From: Larkinella knui
Lineage (GTDB): Bacteria > Bacteroidota > Bacteroidia > Cytophagales > Spirosomataceae
Reading direction: 5' to 3'
NCBI RefSeq assembly: GCF_003858645.1
Contig: NZ_RQJP01000002.1
Span: 186,001 to 250,000 of the forward strand
Length of the DNA stretch: 64,000 nucleotides
Shown here: in pieces, positions 8,330 through 17,233 of the stretch
Layout: each line of letters begins with the position of its first letter
How positions within the stretch are numbered: the stretch's first letter is position 1
Notes under the pieces: generated by a model
The model's database searches: none
Seen by the model: only the letters and a program-made list of their open reading frames with translations
What the model was told of the DNA's origin: nothing
Program-made: the position numbers and the translations under genes

Positions 8330-9154
8330 ATGAAAGAAATACGAAATAACGGAGCAACGATTAACTACCGGGTTTCGGGCGAAGGTGCCATCACGCTCGT
8401 GTTGGTCCACGGTTCATTCATCGACCAAACGTACTGGGATCAGCAGGTAGCTTTTTTCGCCCCTCATTACAAAGTCGTTACGCTGGATTTACCCGGACAC
8501 GGGCAATCGGGCCGCGACCGAACGGACTGGAGCATTGAAGGCTACGGGGACGATGTGATGGCGGTAATCAGGGAACTGGAGTTGAAAAACGTCATTCTGA
8601 TCGGGCATTCGATGGGGGCTGACATCATTCTCGAAGTGGCCGTTGCGGATCCCGAACCGGTCATTGGCTTCATCGCCGTCGATATGTTCAAGAATGCCGC
8701 TACGCCCCTGGCCGAAGAGTTTCAAAGTCAGGTCGAAGCCATCAACGAAAATCTGCGAACGGATTTTCCAGCCACCAGCGAGCAGTATGCCCGCATGGCG
8801 CTGCTCACTCCGCAAACCCCCGAACCGATCGCCAGCCGGGTGGCTGCGGATTACCGCCATGCTTATCCCCCCATGGGCCGCCCCGTGATCGCTCAGGTTT
8901 TTGAATACTGGGCCAGAGAGCGGGACCTGCTGCCCCGCTTACCGTTCAGATTCTATGTGATCAATGTGGACTTTCTACCGATCAACGAAGAGCCGTTAAA
9001 ACAGTATCTGACAAACGGTTACGAAGTTTATCACCTGCCGGGAACGTGTCATTATCCCATGCTCGAAAATCCCGATCGGTTGAACCAGACATTGGCAGAG
9101 ATTATCGATAAAATCAGCGCCGATTCCCAAAAAGCCCCGAAAGAAGCGGTTTAG
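8330..9154 (+). CDS. Cytoplasmic alpha/beta hydrolase
   Basis: A 274-residue alpha/beta hydrolase without signal peptide. Motifs: VLVHGSFIDQTYW (oxyanion region with HG), DLPGHGQSG, nucleophile elbow GHSMG with Ser94, and the C-terminal GTCHYPMLENP with the catalytic His. It is of the haloperoxidase/esterase-like kind; the substrate is not evident. It is distinct from the lipoprotein hydrolase at 6340, with little similarity outside the motifs. A strong bidirectional terminator hairpin follows at 9196-9238. Confidence 0.88.
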   Translation: MKEIRNNGATINYRVSGEGAITLVLVHGSFIDQTYWDQQVAFFAPHYKVVTLDLPGHGQSGRDRTDWSIEGYGDDVMAVIRELELKNVILIGHSMGADIILEVAVADPEPVIGFIAVDMFKNAATPLAEEFQSQVEAINENLRTDFPATSEQYARMALLTPQTPEPIASRVAADYRHAYPPMGRPVIAQVFEYWARERDLLPRLPFRFYVINVDFLPINEEPLKQYLTNGYEVYHLPGTCHYPMLENPDRLNQTLAEIIDKISADSQKAPKEAV

Positions 9155-9195
9155 GAAGGGCTGGTTTTCGGGAAAAGTGACCCCATTCACCAACG

Positions 9196-9238
9196 CAACA
9201 CCCGGACACGCCCAATAGCGGTATGCGTCCGGGTGTTG
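9196..9238. terminator. Bidirectional terminator hairpin between convergent genes
   Basis: A perfect 12-bp stem (9196-9207 with 9227-9238, loop 19 nt, arm CAACACCCGGAC) lies between the ends of the plus-strand hydrolase and the minus-strand SDR. No long T-run is present. Confidence 0.65.
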
Positions 9239-9248
9239 GCGAAGTGAA

Positions 9249-10133
9249 TTAGCGGCCGAAATAATGCCCCGCGTCGAGGTCTTCAAGCAGACCGGGGTGA
9301 GTGGGTTGCCAGCCCAGCAGTTCCCTGGTTTTTACACTGGATGCCGGGCTATTGAACATAATGAATCGGCTCATCCAGTCGAAATGACCCACGGCTTCTT
9401 CAGCGGTTATCGAGACAACGGGCAGATTTAGCTGGTGGCCGATTACTTCCGCAATTTTCCGAACGGTTATGCCTTCGTCACCGATGCCGTTATACCGGCT
9501 CCCACCCGTTCCTTTTTCCAGCGCCAGTCGGAAAAGAAGAGCGGCATCGAGCCGGTGGACAGCGGGCCAGCGATTGCTGCCATCTCCCACATAGGCGGAT
9601 ACGCCTTTCGTCTTTGCCGTGTTAATCAGGAAAGGAACAAAGCCCCCATCACCGGCATCGTGAACCGAAGGAGGCAACCGAATGACCGATGCATGAACCC
9701 CCGTTTCCGCCAGCGAAAGGGCCGTTGCTTCCGAGGCACGCGGAAATCCGGGAGCCGGATCGTCTTCGGTAATAAGTCCCCCATCGTTTCGCAATCCCAA
9801 GATACCGCCGGTAACAATAAACGGACGGTGGGAACCTGCCAGTACAGACCCGATGGCTTCAATGGCCCGTTTGTCCGTTTCGGCAGCTGCCACAAAGTTC
9901 GAAAAGTCGTGAATGAAGGCCGTATGGATGACGCCATCGGCCTCGATAGCTCCCTTTTTTAAACTGTCGAGGTCTTCGAGATTTCCCTTTACTACGGCAG
10001 CGCCAGCCTCCCTAAGTGATTGGGCAGAGGCTTCTGAGCGAGCAAGCCCCAGAACCTGATGCCCGGCCCCCACTAATTCCCGTACAATGGCGGAACCGAC
10101 GAAACCCGTGGCTCCCGTTACAAATACACGCAT
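9249..10133 (-). CDS. NAD(P)-dependent SDR/epimerase-like oxidoreductase
   Basis: The nucleotide-binding motif VTGATGFVGS starts at residue 5 when the ATG at 10133 is used; the frame runs 35 codons further upstream but that part looks non-coding, so I chose the internal ATG (294 residues). Later segments (VIHTAFIHDFSNF, VTGGILGLRNDGG, ASVIRLPPSVHDAGDGGF) match the atypical extended SDR group often annotated as NAD-dependent epimerase. The classic YxxxK is not evident, as in many atypical SDRs. It lies 121 bp downstream of a Crp/Fnr regulator on the same strand, which may control it. Substrate unknown. Confidence 0.87.
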   Translation of the reverse strand: MRVFVTGATGFVGSAIVRELVGAGHQVLGLARSEASAQSLREAGAAVVKGNLEDLDSLKKGAIEADGVIHTAFIHDFSNFVAAAETDKRAIEAIGSVLAGSHRPFIVTGGILGLRNDGGLITEDDPAPGFPRASEATALSLAETGVHASVIRLPPSVHDAGDGGFVPFLINTAKTKGVSAYVGDGSNRWPAVHRLDAALLFRLALEKGTGGSRYNGIGDEGITVRKIAEVIGHQLNLPVVSITAEEAVGHFDWMSRFIMFNSPASSVKTRELLGWQPTHPGLLEDLDAGHYFGR

Positions 10134-10254
10134 GTTTTCACTGAGTTTTAGTTGGCTGGTGGTGTGGGCAATCCCACAGCAGGCTTGTCCAACACCACCG
10201 TGTTGATGAAGCAAAAGTGCGGAATGTTCAGGCGGCAAAAGAGGACATTTGTCC

Positions 10255-10845
10255 CTATTTTACTTCATGCTGAAGTTGTGAATGCCTGATACGGTTCAGG
10301 GTTTTGAGCGAAACGCCAAGGTAAGAAGCCACCATGCGCAAAGGGATATGCAACAGAAGGCCGGGATAGGTTTTAACAAAATCCTCATACTTCTCCGTGG
10401 GGGTGGAGCTAATGGCCTTATAAATGCGGTTCCGGCTGGCATTGAGATTCCTAAAAATAAGCCGATCGGAGAAATTCTTAAGAGCAGGAATCTGGTCGAG
10501 CAAGGCATCGAAACGATCTCTGCCCCACATCAGGATCTGACTATCCTCCAGGGCATCAATGCTGTAGGAAGACGGGGTGCGATTCGCATAACTTTCGCCG
10601 TCGGTCGTCCAGGTCAGTTCCGGTGAAAACTGCACAACGTGTTCGCTGCCATCCGCTCCGATCCGGTAGGTTCGCAGAAGCCCCTTGACAATGAAGACTT
10701 TATAGCGACAAACTTCGCCGGCCTGCAACAAAGTCTGTTTTTTGTAGACGGTTTTTTCAATTGCGGCTGCGCCAACTAGCCTAATCTCCTCATTAGACAG
10801 TGTGGTGTCCTGCGCCTTCATATAGTTTTCAAAAACAGCAACCAT
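10255..10845 (-). CDS. Crp/Fnr family transcriptional regulator
   Basis: A 196-residue protein with an N-terminal cyclic-nucleotide-binding-like barrel (KKQTLLQAGEVCRYKVFIVKG, then GSEHVVQFSPE) and a C-terminal helix-turn-helix (LRMVASYLGVSLKTLNRIR). The Arg/Ser pair that binds cAMP in Crp is not visible, which is usual for the many Bacteroidota paralogs of this kind, so the signal is unknown. The neighbour downstream is an SDR gene on the same strand, a common pairing in Cytophagales. The start ATG at 10845 gives the standard length. Confidence 0.9.
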   Translation of the reverse strand: MVAVFENYMKAQDTTLSNEEIRLVGAAAIEKTVYKKQTLLQAGEVCRYKVFIVKGLLRTYRIGADGSEHVVQFSPELTWTTDGESYANRTPSSYSIDALEDSQILMWGRDRFDALLDQIPALKNFSDRLIFRNLNASRNRIYKAISSTPTEKYEDFVKTYPGLLLHIPLRMVASYLGVSLKTLNRIRHSQLQHEVK

Positions 10846-10965
10846 CTCTGTCGAAAAAAATATATTTTAAAGGAGTAGCTACCCGGAAAACAGCATGAAT
10901 TCTGATAGCAGCTACCCCGGCCTTTTCCAAATTTCTGACGCAACCGATCGTAAGCCGTTAACAAC

Positions 10966-11796
10966 TTACGCCAGATAAATACCGTCTTCCTTGATCACGA
11001 TCTTGCGTTCACGAAACAACGCGCCAATGGCTTTCTTGAACGTTTTTTTGCTCATTTCCAGCGATTTATAAATCTCTTCCGGTTCGCTATAATCATTGAG
11101 TGGCAGAAATCCTTTCTGGTCTTTTAGCGTGGCAAGAATGCGCTGGGCGTTGGGTTCGACGTTTTCATACCCCGGTTTTTGCAGGCTCACATCAATGCGG
11201 TTATCCTCCCGAATCGTCTTGACATACCCCGTCAGCCGGTCGCCGGGATAAACCTGACGGAAAACCTCATTCGCGTAGACCAGGCCCCGATACCGGTTGT
11301 TGATGATGACGTTGATGCCGAGGTCGGTCGGCTCCCAGGCCAGCAGCGACACCTCCTGGCCTTCGGTCAGATTGGGCACTTCCGAATCCAGAAACCGATT
11401 GAGTCGACTGGAGGCCACCAGCCGGTCGGTTTCGTGGTCGAGGTACAGATACACCACATACCAGCGCCCCACCTCCATCGGGCGGCTTTGCTCCCGATAC
11501 GGCACCAGCAAATCTTTTTCCAGCCCCCAGTCCAGAAACGCGCCCACGCTCGTGACCGACACCACCTGAAGGCGCGCAAACTGGTTTCGCTGAATTTTGG
11601 GCGTCAACGTCGTCGCAATAATCCGGTCTTCCGAGTCGGTATATACAAACACATCGATGGGATCATCGACCCGCAGCGTATCCGGCACATACTTGTTGGG
11701 AAGCAGAATGTCATTGTCCTCGTCGTCGCCCAGAAACACACCAACGCTGGTTTCGCGCAGGGCCACTAAGGTATTTATTTTTCCAATTTGTATCAT
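10966..11796 (-). CDS. cvfB: CvfB-type S1 RNA-binding protein
   Basis: The protein (276 residues from the ATG at 11796, MIQIGKINTL) has the layout of CvfB/YitL: tandem S1-like OB folds (residues about 1-60, 65-130 and 145-210, including ARLQVVSVTSVGAFLDWGLEKDLLVP) and a C-terminal winged-helix (IYKSLEMSKKTFKKAIGALFRERKI). A GTG at 11817 would add seven residues; the ATG is preferred because family members begin directly with this strand. It begins 24 bp after the stop of the DUF885 gene, so both are probably one operon. Family role: RNA binding linked to virulence factor or stress gene expression in Firmicutes; role here unknown. Confidence 0.88.
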   Translation of the reverse strand: MIQIGKINTLVALRETSVGVFLGDDEDNDILLPNKYVPDTLRVDDPIDVFVYTDSEDRIIATTLTPKIQRNQFARLQVVSVTSVGAFLDWGLEKDLLVPYREQSRPMEVGRWYVVYLYLDHETDRLVASSRLNRFLDSEVPNLTEGQEVSLLAWEPTDLGINVIINNRYRGLVYANEVFRQVYPGDRLTGYVKTIREDNRIDVSLQKPGYENVEPNAQRILATLKDQKGFLPLNDYSEPEEIYKSLEMSKKTFKKAIGALFRERKIVIKEDGIYLA

Positions 11797-11820
11797 TCGA
11801 GACTGATTTTCAAGCACCTG

Positions 11821-13605
11821 TCATTTACCCTGCCGATTGGCCCAGGCATCCATTTTGTGTTCCAGCACATCCAGCGGCATACAACCGTCTTTCAGAAACT
11901 CGTCGTGAAAAGCCGCCAGATTGAATTGATCCCCCAGCTGTTTCTCATACTTGGCGCGTAGTTCCCGGATTTTCAAGGCCCCGATTTTATAGGAAAGTGC
12001 CTGCGCCGGAATGGCCATATACCGCTCAATTTCGGCTACCGCGCCCTGTTCGGCAATCGGCTCGTTCGCCATCATATACCGGATGGCTTCTTCGCGCGTC
12101 ATGTGTTTGGTATGAATGGCCACATCGACAACCAGTCGGATCGCCCGGTGAATTTCGTCACTCAGCGCGCCCATATACTGGTACGGATCGGTGTAAATGC
12201 CCAGCTCTTTCCCCAGCGACTCACAATACAAGGCCCAGCCTTCGCCGTAGGCACCATACCACGCAAACCGCCGGAATTTGGGCAGATCGGCGTTTTCCTG
12301 CTGCAACGAAATTTGGTAGTGGTGGCCCGGAATGGCTTCGTGCAAAAATAACGATTCCATGCCCGAAGTCACGTTAAACTTCGTTGCCTCCGGAATCGGA
12401 ACGTAGAAAATACCGGGGCGACTGCCGTCTGCCGAAGCCTGGTTGTACTCGGCACTCGCCGACGCTTCACGGAATTTCTCGGTTTGCCGGATTTCAAACT
12501 TCGACTTCGGCGTTTTGGTAAACATTTTTTTCAGGTTCGGCTCAATTCGGGCCAGAATCGTGTTGAATGCCGCCAGAACGTCTTTGGGCTGTTTGTAGGG
12601 ATAAAATTTCGGGTCGGTTTTGAGGTGCGTGAAAAAATCGTCCAGAGAACCCCGAAAGCCCACCTGCGTTTTCACCTTCTCCATTTCGCCCCGAATCCGG
12701 GCTACTTCCTTCAAACCGGTCTGGTAAATTTCCTCCGGCGTTTTGTCCGTGGTCGTCCAGGTTTTGACCAGTTCCTGATACAATTCCGCCCCCTGCGGCA
12801 CGGCATCGACGCCCGAGGTGGTCCGGGCCTTGGGCAGGTACTCATCTTCCAGAAATTCGCCTAATTTCCGATACGTCGGCACGATTTCTTCCAGAATGGC
12901 TTTCCGGTAAGCCGCCGTCAACCGGTTTTTATCGGCTTCGCTGAAGGTTTTCGGCAGGGTATTGATCGGCCCGTAAAAGAGGCTTTTGGCGGGATCGCTT
13001 ACCACCAGATCGGTCATCTGCGGAATCATCTTGACAACCAGGCTTTTGGGCCAGGTCATGCCGGTTGCCAGCCCTTTGCGGAAGTTGGCCACGGCGGTGT
13101 CGCCCCACACCCGAAACGCCGAAACGCGCTTCAGCCAGTCGTCGTAATCCTTGACGGTTTTGAACGGCTGCGCCCCCGCTCCGCTGCCCAACTGCCCGAA
13201 CGTCAGCGTCAGCCCTTCAAACTGCGAAAAAGGAACGTATTCAAGGTGAAATTTGAACTGCTCCAGTTGCAATTCCAGCTCCCGTTTCAAAATATCATAC
13301 GAAATCTGGTCCTGATCCGACAATTTTGCGCGATCAAACGTTTTCAGTTTTTCGAGATTTGACGAATAAAATGCTTTCGTCTGGTTGAGGAAGTCCTGCG
13401 AAATGCTGTTCGGGAGCAGGTCATTATACCAGTTATCGCCCTGCATCGTGGCTTCCAGCGGGAACAGTTTCAGGCGCTCTTCGTAGTAATCGTCGACGGT
13501 TTTAGCAAAATCAGCATTCCCGGAGGCATTTTCCCGCCCGCTGTTGTTCGTGTTACAAGCCATGACGGAAGCCATTAGCAAAGCTGATAAAAGAATATTT
13601 TTCAT
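11821..13605 (-). CDS. DUF885 family lipoprotein, putative metallopeptidase
   Basis: A 594-residue DUF885 protein. The N-terminus MKNILLSALLMASVMACN is a lipoprotein signal with Cys17. The family hallmark HEAIPGHHYQISLQ (a HExxH-like zinc motif followed by GHH) is present in the C-terminal half, and AWYGAYGEGWALYCESLGKELG with the downstream Glu ligand follows, so the metal site appears intact. Family knowledge: DUF885 proteins are related in fold to M32/M3-like peptidases and are often lipoproteins in Bacteroidota; the substrate is not known. It precedes cvfB by 24 bp. Confidence 0.9.
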   Translation of the reverse strand: MKNILLSALLMASVMACNTNNSGRENASGNADFAKTVDDYYEERLKLFPLEATMQGDNWYNDLLPNSISQDFLNQTKAFYSSNLEKLKTFDRAKLSDQDQISYDILKRELELQLEQFKFHLEYVPFSQFEGLTLTFGQLGSGAGAQPFKTVKDYDDWLKRVSAFRVWGDTAVANFRKGLATGMTWPKSLVVKMIPQMTDLVVSDPAKSLFYGPINTLPKTFSEADKNRLTAAYRKAILEEIVPTYRKLGEFLEDEYLPKARTTSGVDAVPQGAELYQELVKTWTTTDKTPEEIYQTGLKEVARIRGEMEKVKTQVGFRGSLDDFFTHLKTDPKFYPYKQPKDVLAAFNTILARIEPNLKKMFTKTPKSKFEIRQTEKFREASASAEYNQASADGSRPGIFYVPIPEATKFNVTSGMESLFLHEAIPGHHYQISLQQENADLPKFRRFAWYGAYGEGWALYCESLGKELGIYTDPYQYMGALSDEIHRAIRLVVDVAIHTKHMTREEAIRYMMANEPIAEQGAVAEIERYMAIPAQALSYKIGALKIRELRAKYEKQLGDQFNLAAFHDEFLKDGCMPLDVLEHKMDAWANRQGK

Positions 13606-13779
13606 CGAGGTATCTCATAAGATGCTGTTCAGACCGGAAAGTTAGAAAGAAACCGGTGAAAACCCTGACAGCGGCCGCCGTCCCTGTCCGCGGTTTTCCT
13701 ATTGCCTTACTTTCACCCAATTCTCCCAACTTTTTTCCGCCCGATGAGTTGATTCATAAACCAGTAAACAAGCAACGGT

Positions 13780-14028
13780 ATGGCTAAAATTGATCAACGG
13801 GATGATGTGAACCCCCGGGAAGGGGTCCATCAATACGGCGATGTATCCTTCGCCGACCCCACCAACAAAAAATACCCAATTGACACGCCGGAGCATATCC
13901 GGGCGGCCTGGTCGTATATCAATCACAAAGACAATGCGGCCAAATACGATGCGGACGAGGTCGAAACCATCAAGGACCGGATTCGCCGGGCCGCTAAAAA
14001 GCACGACATCGAAATCAAAGCCGACTGA
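13780..14028 (+). CDS. Small DUF6582-like protein
   Basis: An 82-residue, charged, soluble protein. The segment KKYPIDTPEHIRAAWSYINHKDNAAKYDADEVETIKDRIRRAAKKHDI is typical of a small widespread domain (often annotated DUF6582) also found as a piece of phage structural or protease-associated proteins. The free-standing form here has no neighbours on its strand and is followed by a good terminator, which supports it being a real gene. Function unknown. Confidence 0.8.
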   Translation: MAKIDQRDDVNPREGVHQYGDVSFADPTNKKYPIDTPEHIRAAWSYINHKDNAAKYDADEVETIKDRIRRAAKKHDIEIKAD

Positions 14029-14051
14029 GTCCGGTTTTTGGTACATGCAGA

Positions 14052-14084
14052 ACAAAAAGGGCCTCGAAAGGCCCTTTTTGTTTG
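14052..14084 (+). terminator. Rho-independent terminator
   Basis: Hairpin with arms AAAAAGGGCCT and AGGCCCTTTTT and a CGAA tetraloop, 25-55 bp after the small DUF6582-like gene. The T-run makes it effective on the plus strand. Confidence 0.9.
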
Positions 14085-14197
14085 AAAATCAGTAGAGAAG
14101 TAGATTCACTAAATAGCAAAACGTCGTGGGGGTTGACGCGGTTTAGCGGGTCTTTTTCCTATATTTACCCACTATTCCTCTACTAGATACCGAGTGC

Positions 14198-15406
14198 ATG
14201 CAAACCGCCTTCCCTTCTTCGTTTTCACGGACTAAAATACCGGCTTATATCTACGCCGTGGTATTCTCCTCGCTCTGCATCGTGTGGGGGTTGCTCTGGG
14301 ACATCATGTGGCACATGAGCATTGGGCGCGACGGTCTGTTTGCGCCCCCGCACTTGCTGATGTACGTCGGTGCGGTCGTGGCCGGAGCGTTCTCCGGTTT
14401 CAAGATTTTGCAGTTGACCTTTGCCAAAATGAATGCCGAGCGGGCCAGTTCCGTGCGCTTCTGGGGTGTTTTTTACGGATCGCTGGGCGCCATGTACTGC
14501 GTCTGGGGCGCCCTGACCATGCTCACCTCCGCTCCCTTCGACGAGTGGTGGCACAACACCTACGGCCTTGACGTTCAGATCCTGACGCCCCCGCATACGG
14601 TTTTACTCATTGGCATGATGACCGTACAGTTCGGAGCCATGATTGGCGTTCTGGCGTTGCAGAACCGGTTTTCCAACACGCTGACCAGCAGCCCATCCAC
14701 CGATGTTCAATCGCATGAACGGCAGGGCAAACGGCTTAAAATCATGTTTACCATTGCCGCCGGATTACTGTTGAGCATTCTGTTCACCATGCTGGCGGAA
14801 AAAATGGGCCCCTGGACGTCGCACCATTCATCAGCCTACATCACGATGGGGATTGCACTCCCGTTTTATCTGCTGGCGGTGGGCCGGGCGTCTTCCTTGC
14901 GGTATCCAATCACCATTACGGCGGCAGCGTACATGCTGGCGATGCTCATTCCGAGCTGGATTCTGCCCTTTTTTCCGGCCACACCGCGGCTGGGCCCCGT
15001 TCTCAATCCGGTTACACATTACCAGGCTTTTCTTTTTCCGCTGCTGCTGGTCATTCCCGGTTTTGTGCTGGACAAACTGCTCCACCGGTTTGGAAACGGC
15101 AAGCTCAACGACTGGCTGCTGGCGGCCCTGACCGGCACGGTTTTTATTCTGGTGATAACCCCCGTGCAATGGTATTTCGGCGGTTTTCTGCATACGTCGC
15201 CCTACGCACAAAACGGATTTTTTCTGTCCAATTCGATGTCGTACAGCAATGACCCTACCTGGCCGTACCACCATACATTTCACCCCCACTGGCTGCAATC
15301 GACTCCCGAATTTTTAAAAGGAATCGGCATTGCCATCCTCTGCGCCATTCTGTCAGCCCGCGTTGGGTTGCTGTGGGGGAACTGGATGAAACGGGTGCAA
15401 CGATAA
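14198..15406 (+). CDS. Polytopic membrane protein with duplicated D-H-D-H motif
   Basis: A 402-residue protein with about ten hydrophobic helices and no signal peptide. I do not recognise a characterised family. Striking is an internally repeated motif: D35-x3-H39-x5-D45-x6-H52 (WDIMWHMSIGRDGLFAPPHLL) is matched by D115-x3-H119-x5-D125-x7-H133 in FDEWWHNTYGLDVQILTPPHTVLL, each ending in PPH before a hydrophobic helix. More His pairs occur in SHHSSAY (mid protein) and PYHHTFHPHW (near the C-terminus). This suggests a metal site at the membrane surface, which is an inference. It is followed 48 bp later by a His-rich membrane-anchored protein and then a cytochrome c, on the same strand. Confidence 0.8.
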   Translation: MQTAFPSSFSRTKIPAYIYAVVFSSLCIVWGLLWDIMWHMSIGRDGLFAPPHLLMYVGAVVAGAFSGFKILQLTFAKMNAERASSVRFWGVFYGSLGAMYCVWGALTMLTSAPFDEWWHNTYGLDVQILTPPHTVLLIGMMTVQFGAMIGVLALQNRFSNTLTSSPSTDVQSHERQGKRLKIMFTIAAGLLLSILFTMLAEKMGPWTSHHSSAYITMGIALPFYLLAVGRASSLRYPITITAAAYMLAMLIPSWILPFFPATPRLGPVLNPVTHYQAFLFPLLLVIPGFVLDKLLHRFGNGKLNDWLLAALTGTVFILVITPVQWYFGGFLHTSPYAQNGFFLSNSMSYSNDPTWPYHHTFHPHWLQSTPEFLKGIGIAILCAILSARVGLLWGNWMKRVQR

Positions 15407-15437
15407 GGAGTTAAGAGTTAAAAATTAAGAGTTAAGA
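15407..15437. repeat. Short direct repeats GAGTTAAGA
   Basis: The words GGAGTTAAGAGTTAAAAATTAAGAGTTAAGA form three to four imperfect copies of a 9-11 bp unit between two genes of the same module. This type of A/T-rich filler is frequent between genes in Cytophagales; no function is inferred. Confidence 0.5.
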
Positions 15438-15454
15438 CGGTGTGTCCTTTTAAA

Positions 15455-17125
15455 ATGAAGAACTTCCTGGTGCGGGTGCTGATCTGTTCACTCATTCTAT
15501 CATTTACGCATTCACTTATTGCCCTGGCGCACATCGGCAGTCCGGGCGTGTTGGTGCAGAAACAGGCCGGTAAATACCAGATTCTGGTGAGCGTCATCCC
15601 GCCGGATGTGGTTCCGGGAACGGCCAAAGTTACGGTTTTTGTGGAGAGCGGCCGGGTTGAAACCATTCTGGCCCGCCCCATTTACTTTTCGTCCGGCGAC
15701 GAAGGTGCCCCGACGCACGACGAACTGAAACCCATCGGCGAAAACCGCTTCGAGGGCGTGGTGTGGATGATGGATTCCGGTTCTTCCAGTATTGAATTGA
15801 AACTCGATGGTCCCGACGGAAAAGTTTCCATCGTGGCCCCGGTTTTATCGGTTCCAACGGCCATGACTCCCATGCCTGCGGGAACAGGTTTTGGGCTGGC
15901 GGCCCTCGGTATTCTGCTGATCGTTCTGCTCATCACCACCGTAGGCGCCAGCCTGGCCGACGGAACGCTGAAACCGGGCCAGGCCGTACCGACCTCCTAC
16001 CGCCGGAAACGCCTGGTCGGCATGACCATTGCCGCCGTTTTGCTGGGCGTCGGGCTGACGGGATGGCGGACGTGGTGGACGAGTTGGGCGGATCGCTACC
16101 GCACCCATAAACTGTATGCTCCGCTGCCCATCGACGCCAACGTTGACCGGACCGCCGACGGTCAGGGCTGGCTGACCATTGGCATCGACACGTCACGTTT
16201 CGTGGAGGGCGGCATAAAAAGCCGTCGCCTGAGCTTTCTGGTGCCTGATCACGGCAAACTCATGCACGTTTTTCTGGCCCGAACACCGGGACTCGATGCG
16301 TTTGCCCACCTGCATCCCGACCGGCAGGATCTGACTCATTTCAAGGCCAATTTACCCAATTTGCCCGCCGGTCAGTACCTGCTTTATGCCGACATTGTGT
16401 TCCGCAGCGGTTTTGCCGAATCCGTAACGGATACCATCACCATTCCCGACCTCAGCCGGAAAACCGGCACCGGTTTGACGGAAAGACCGGGAACTGATAA
16501 AGACGATAGCTGGCTGGTGGCCCAGCCGATGGGCGTCAAACCCAGTTCCGTGGGGCTGCCCCACCTCGACGACGACATGGTTCTGTGCGGAATACCGGGG
16601 GCCAGCTCGAAGCTGACCGACGGTTCAACCATGCTCTGGACCGACAAACCCGCTCAGATTCTGGAAGCCGGGACGCCCTATCTGCTCAAATTTGCCGTGG
16701 CCGACGCGCAGGGAAAACCCGCTCCGTTGGAGCCTTACCTGGGCATGGGCGGTCACACGGCCATTATCCGTTCGGACGGGACGGTTTATATTCACCTGCA
16801 CCCCGTCGGGACGTATTCGATGGCGGCAGAATCGTTCATGGTCGATCGCATTGCCGATACGACGCGCAGTTTCCATTATCCCGATGCCAACATGTTCCGC
16901 GACAGCATCGACCGCTACGTTTCCCGGCTGAAACAATTGCCCGAAGCCGAGAAAAACAAGCTGCTGCTGGCCGGAATGCCCACCATGACACATGCCATGA
17001 AAACCAACAATATGGTCGAATTTCCGTACGCTTTTCCCCGCTCCGGCCATTACCGCATCTGGGTGCAGGTCAAACGCAATGGACAAGTCCTGACGGGCGT
17101 TTTTGATACGCAGGTGAAAGAATAA
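15455..17125 (+). CDS. Membrane-anchored His-rich protein with predicted mature N-terminal histidine
   Basis: From the ATG at 15455 (556 residues; a GTG 15 bp upstream is less likely) the protein has a signal peptide ending LIALA at residue 25, so the mature chain would start with His26 (HIGSPGVLV). A beta-rich domain of about 110 residues follows (ILVSVIPPDVVPGTAKVTVFVE), then two transmembrane helices (about 143-163 and 190-208), then a periplasmic region with His motifs: DHGKLMHVFLA (near 265), FAHLHPD (near 286), and GGHTAIIRSDGTVYIHLHP (near 435-450). An N-terminal His is a copper ligand in CopC and LPMO proteins; the analogy is inference. Neighbours are the duplicated-motif membrane protein and a cytochrome c. 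No named family is recognised. Confidence 0.82.
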   Translation: MKNFLVRVLICSLILSFTHSLIALAHIGSPGVLVQKQAGKYQILVSVIPPDVVPGTAKVTVFVESGRVETILARPIYFSSGDEGAPTHDELKPIGENRFEGVVWMMDSGSSSIELKLDGPDGKVSIVAPVLSVPTAMTPMPAGTGFGLAALGILLIVLLITTVGASLADGTLKPGQAVPTSYRRKRLVGMTIAAVLLGVGLTGWRTWWTSWADRYRTHKLYAPLPIDANVDRTADGQGWLTIGIDTSRFVEGGIKSRRLSFLVPDHGKLMHVFLARTPGLDAFAHLHPDRQDLTHFKANLPNLPAGQYLLYADIVFRSGFAESVTDTITIPDLSRKTGTGLTERPGTDKDDSWLVAQPMGVKPSSVGLPHLDDDMVLCGIPGASSKLTDGSTMLWTDKPAQILEAGTPYLLKFAVADAQGKPAPLEPYLGMGGHTAIIRSDGTVYIHLHPVGTYSMAAESFMVDRIADTTRSFHYPDANMFRDSIDRYVSRLKQLPEAEKNKLLLAGMPTMTHAMKTNNMVEFPYAFPRSGHYRIWVQVKRNGQVLTGVFDTQVKE

Positions 17126-17233
17126 AAAAACGGGGAAAATGAATGGATAACTGAAAAACCACTTTTTTCCTTTTATTCCTTCTTCCTTTCCTCCGCCTTG
17201 CCCCCTATCTTTACAAAAAGTCCAATTTGCGTT

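Noticed and set aside
10134-10238. N-terminal extension of the SDR protein by 35 codons
   Set aside because: The Rossmann motif of SDRs normally begins within the first ten residues; the extension has no similarity to the family.
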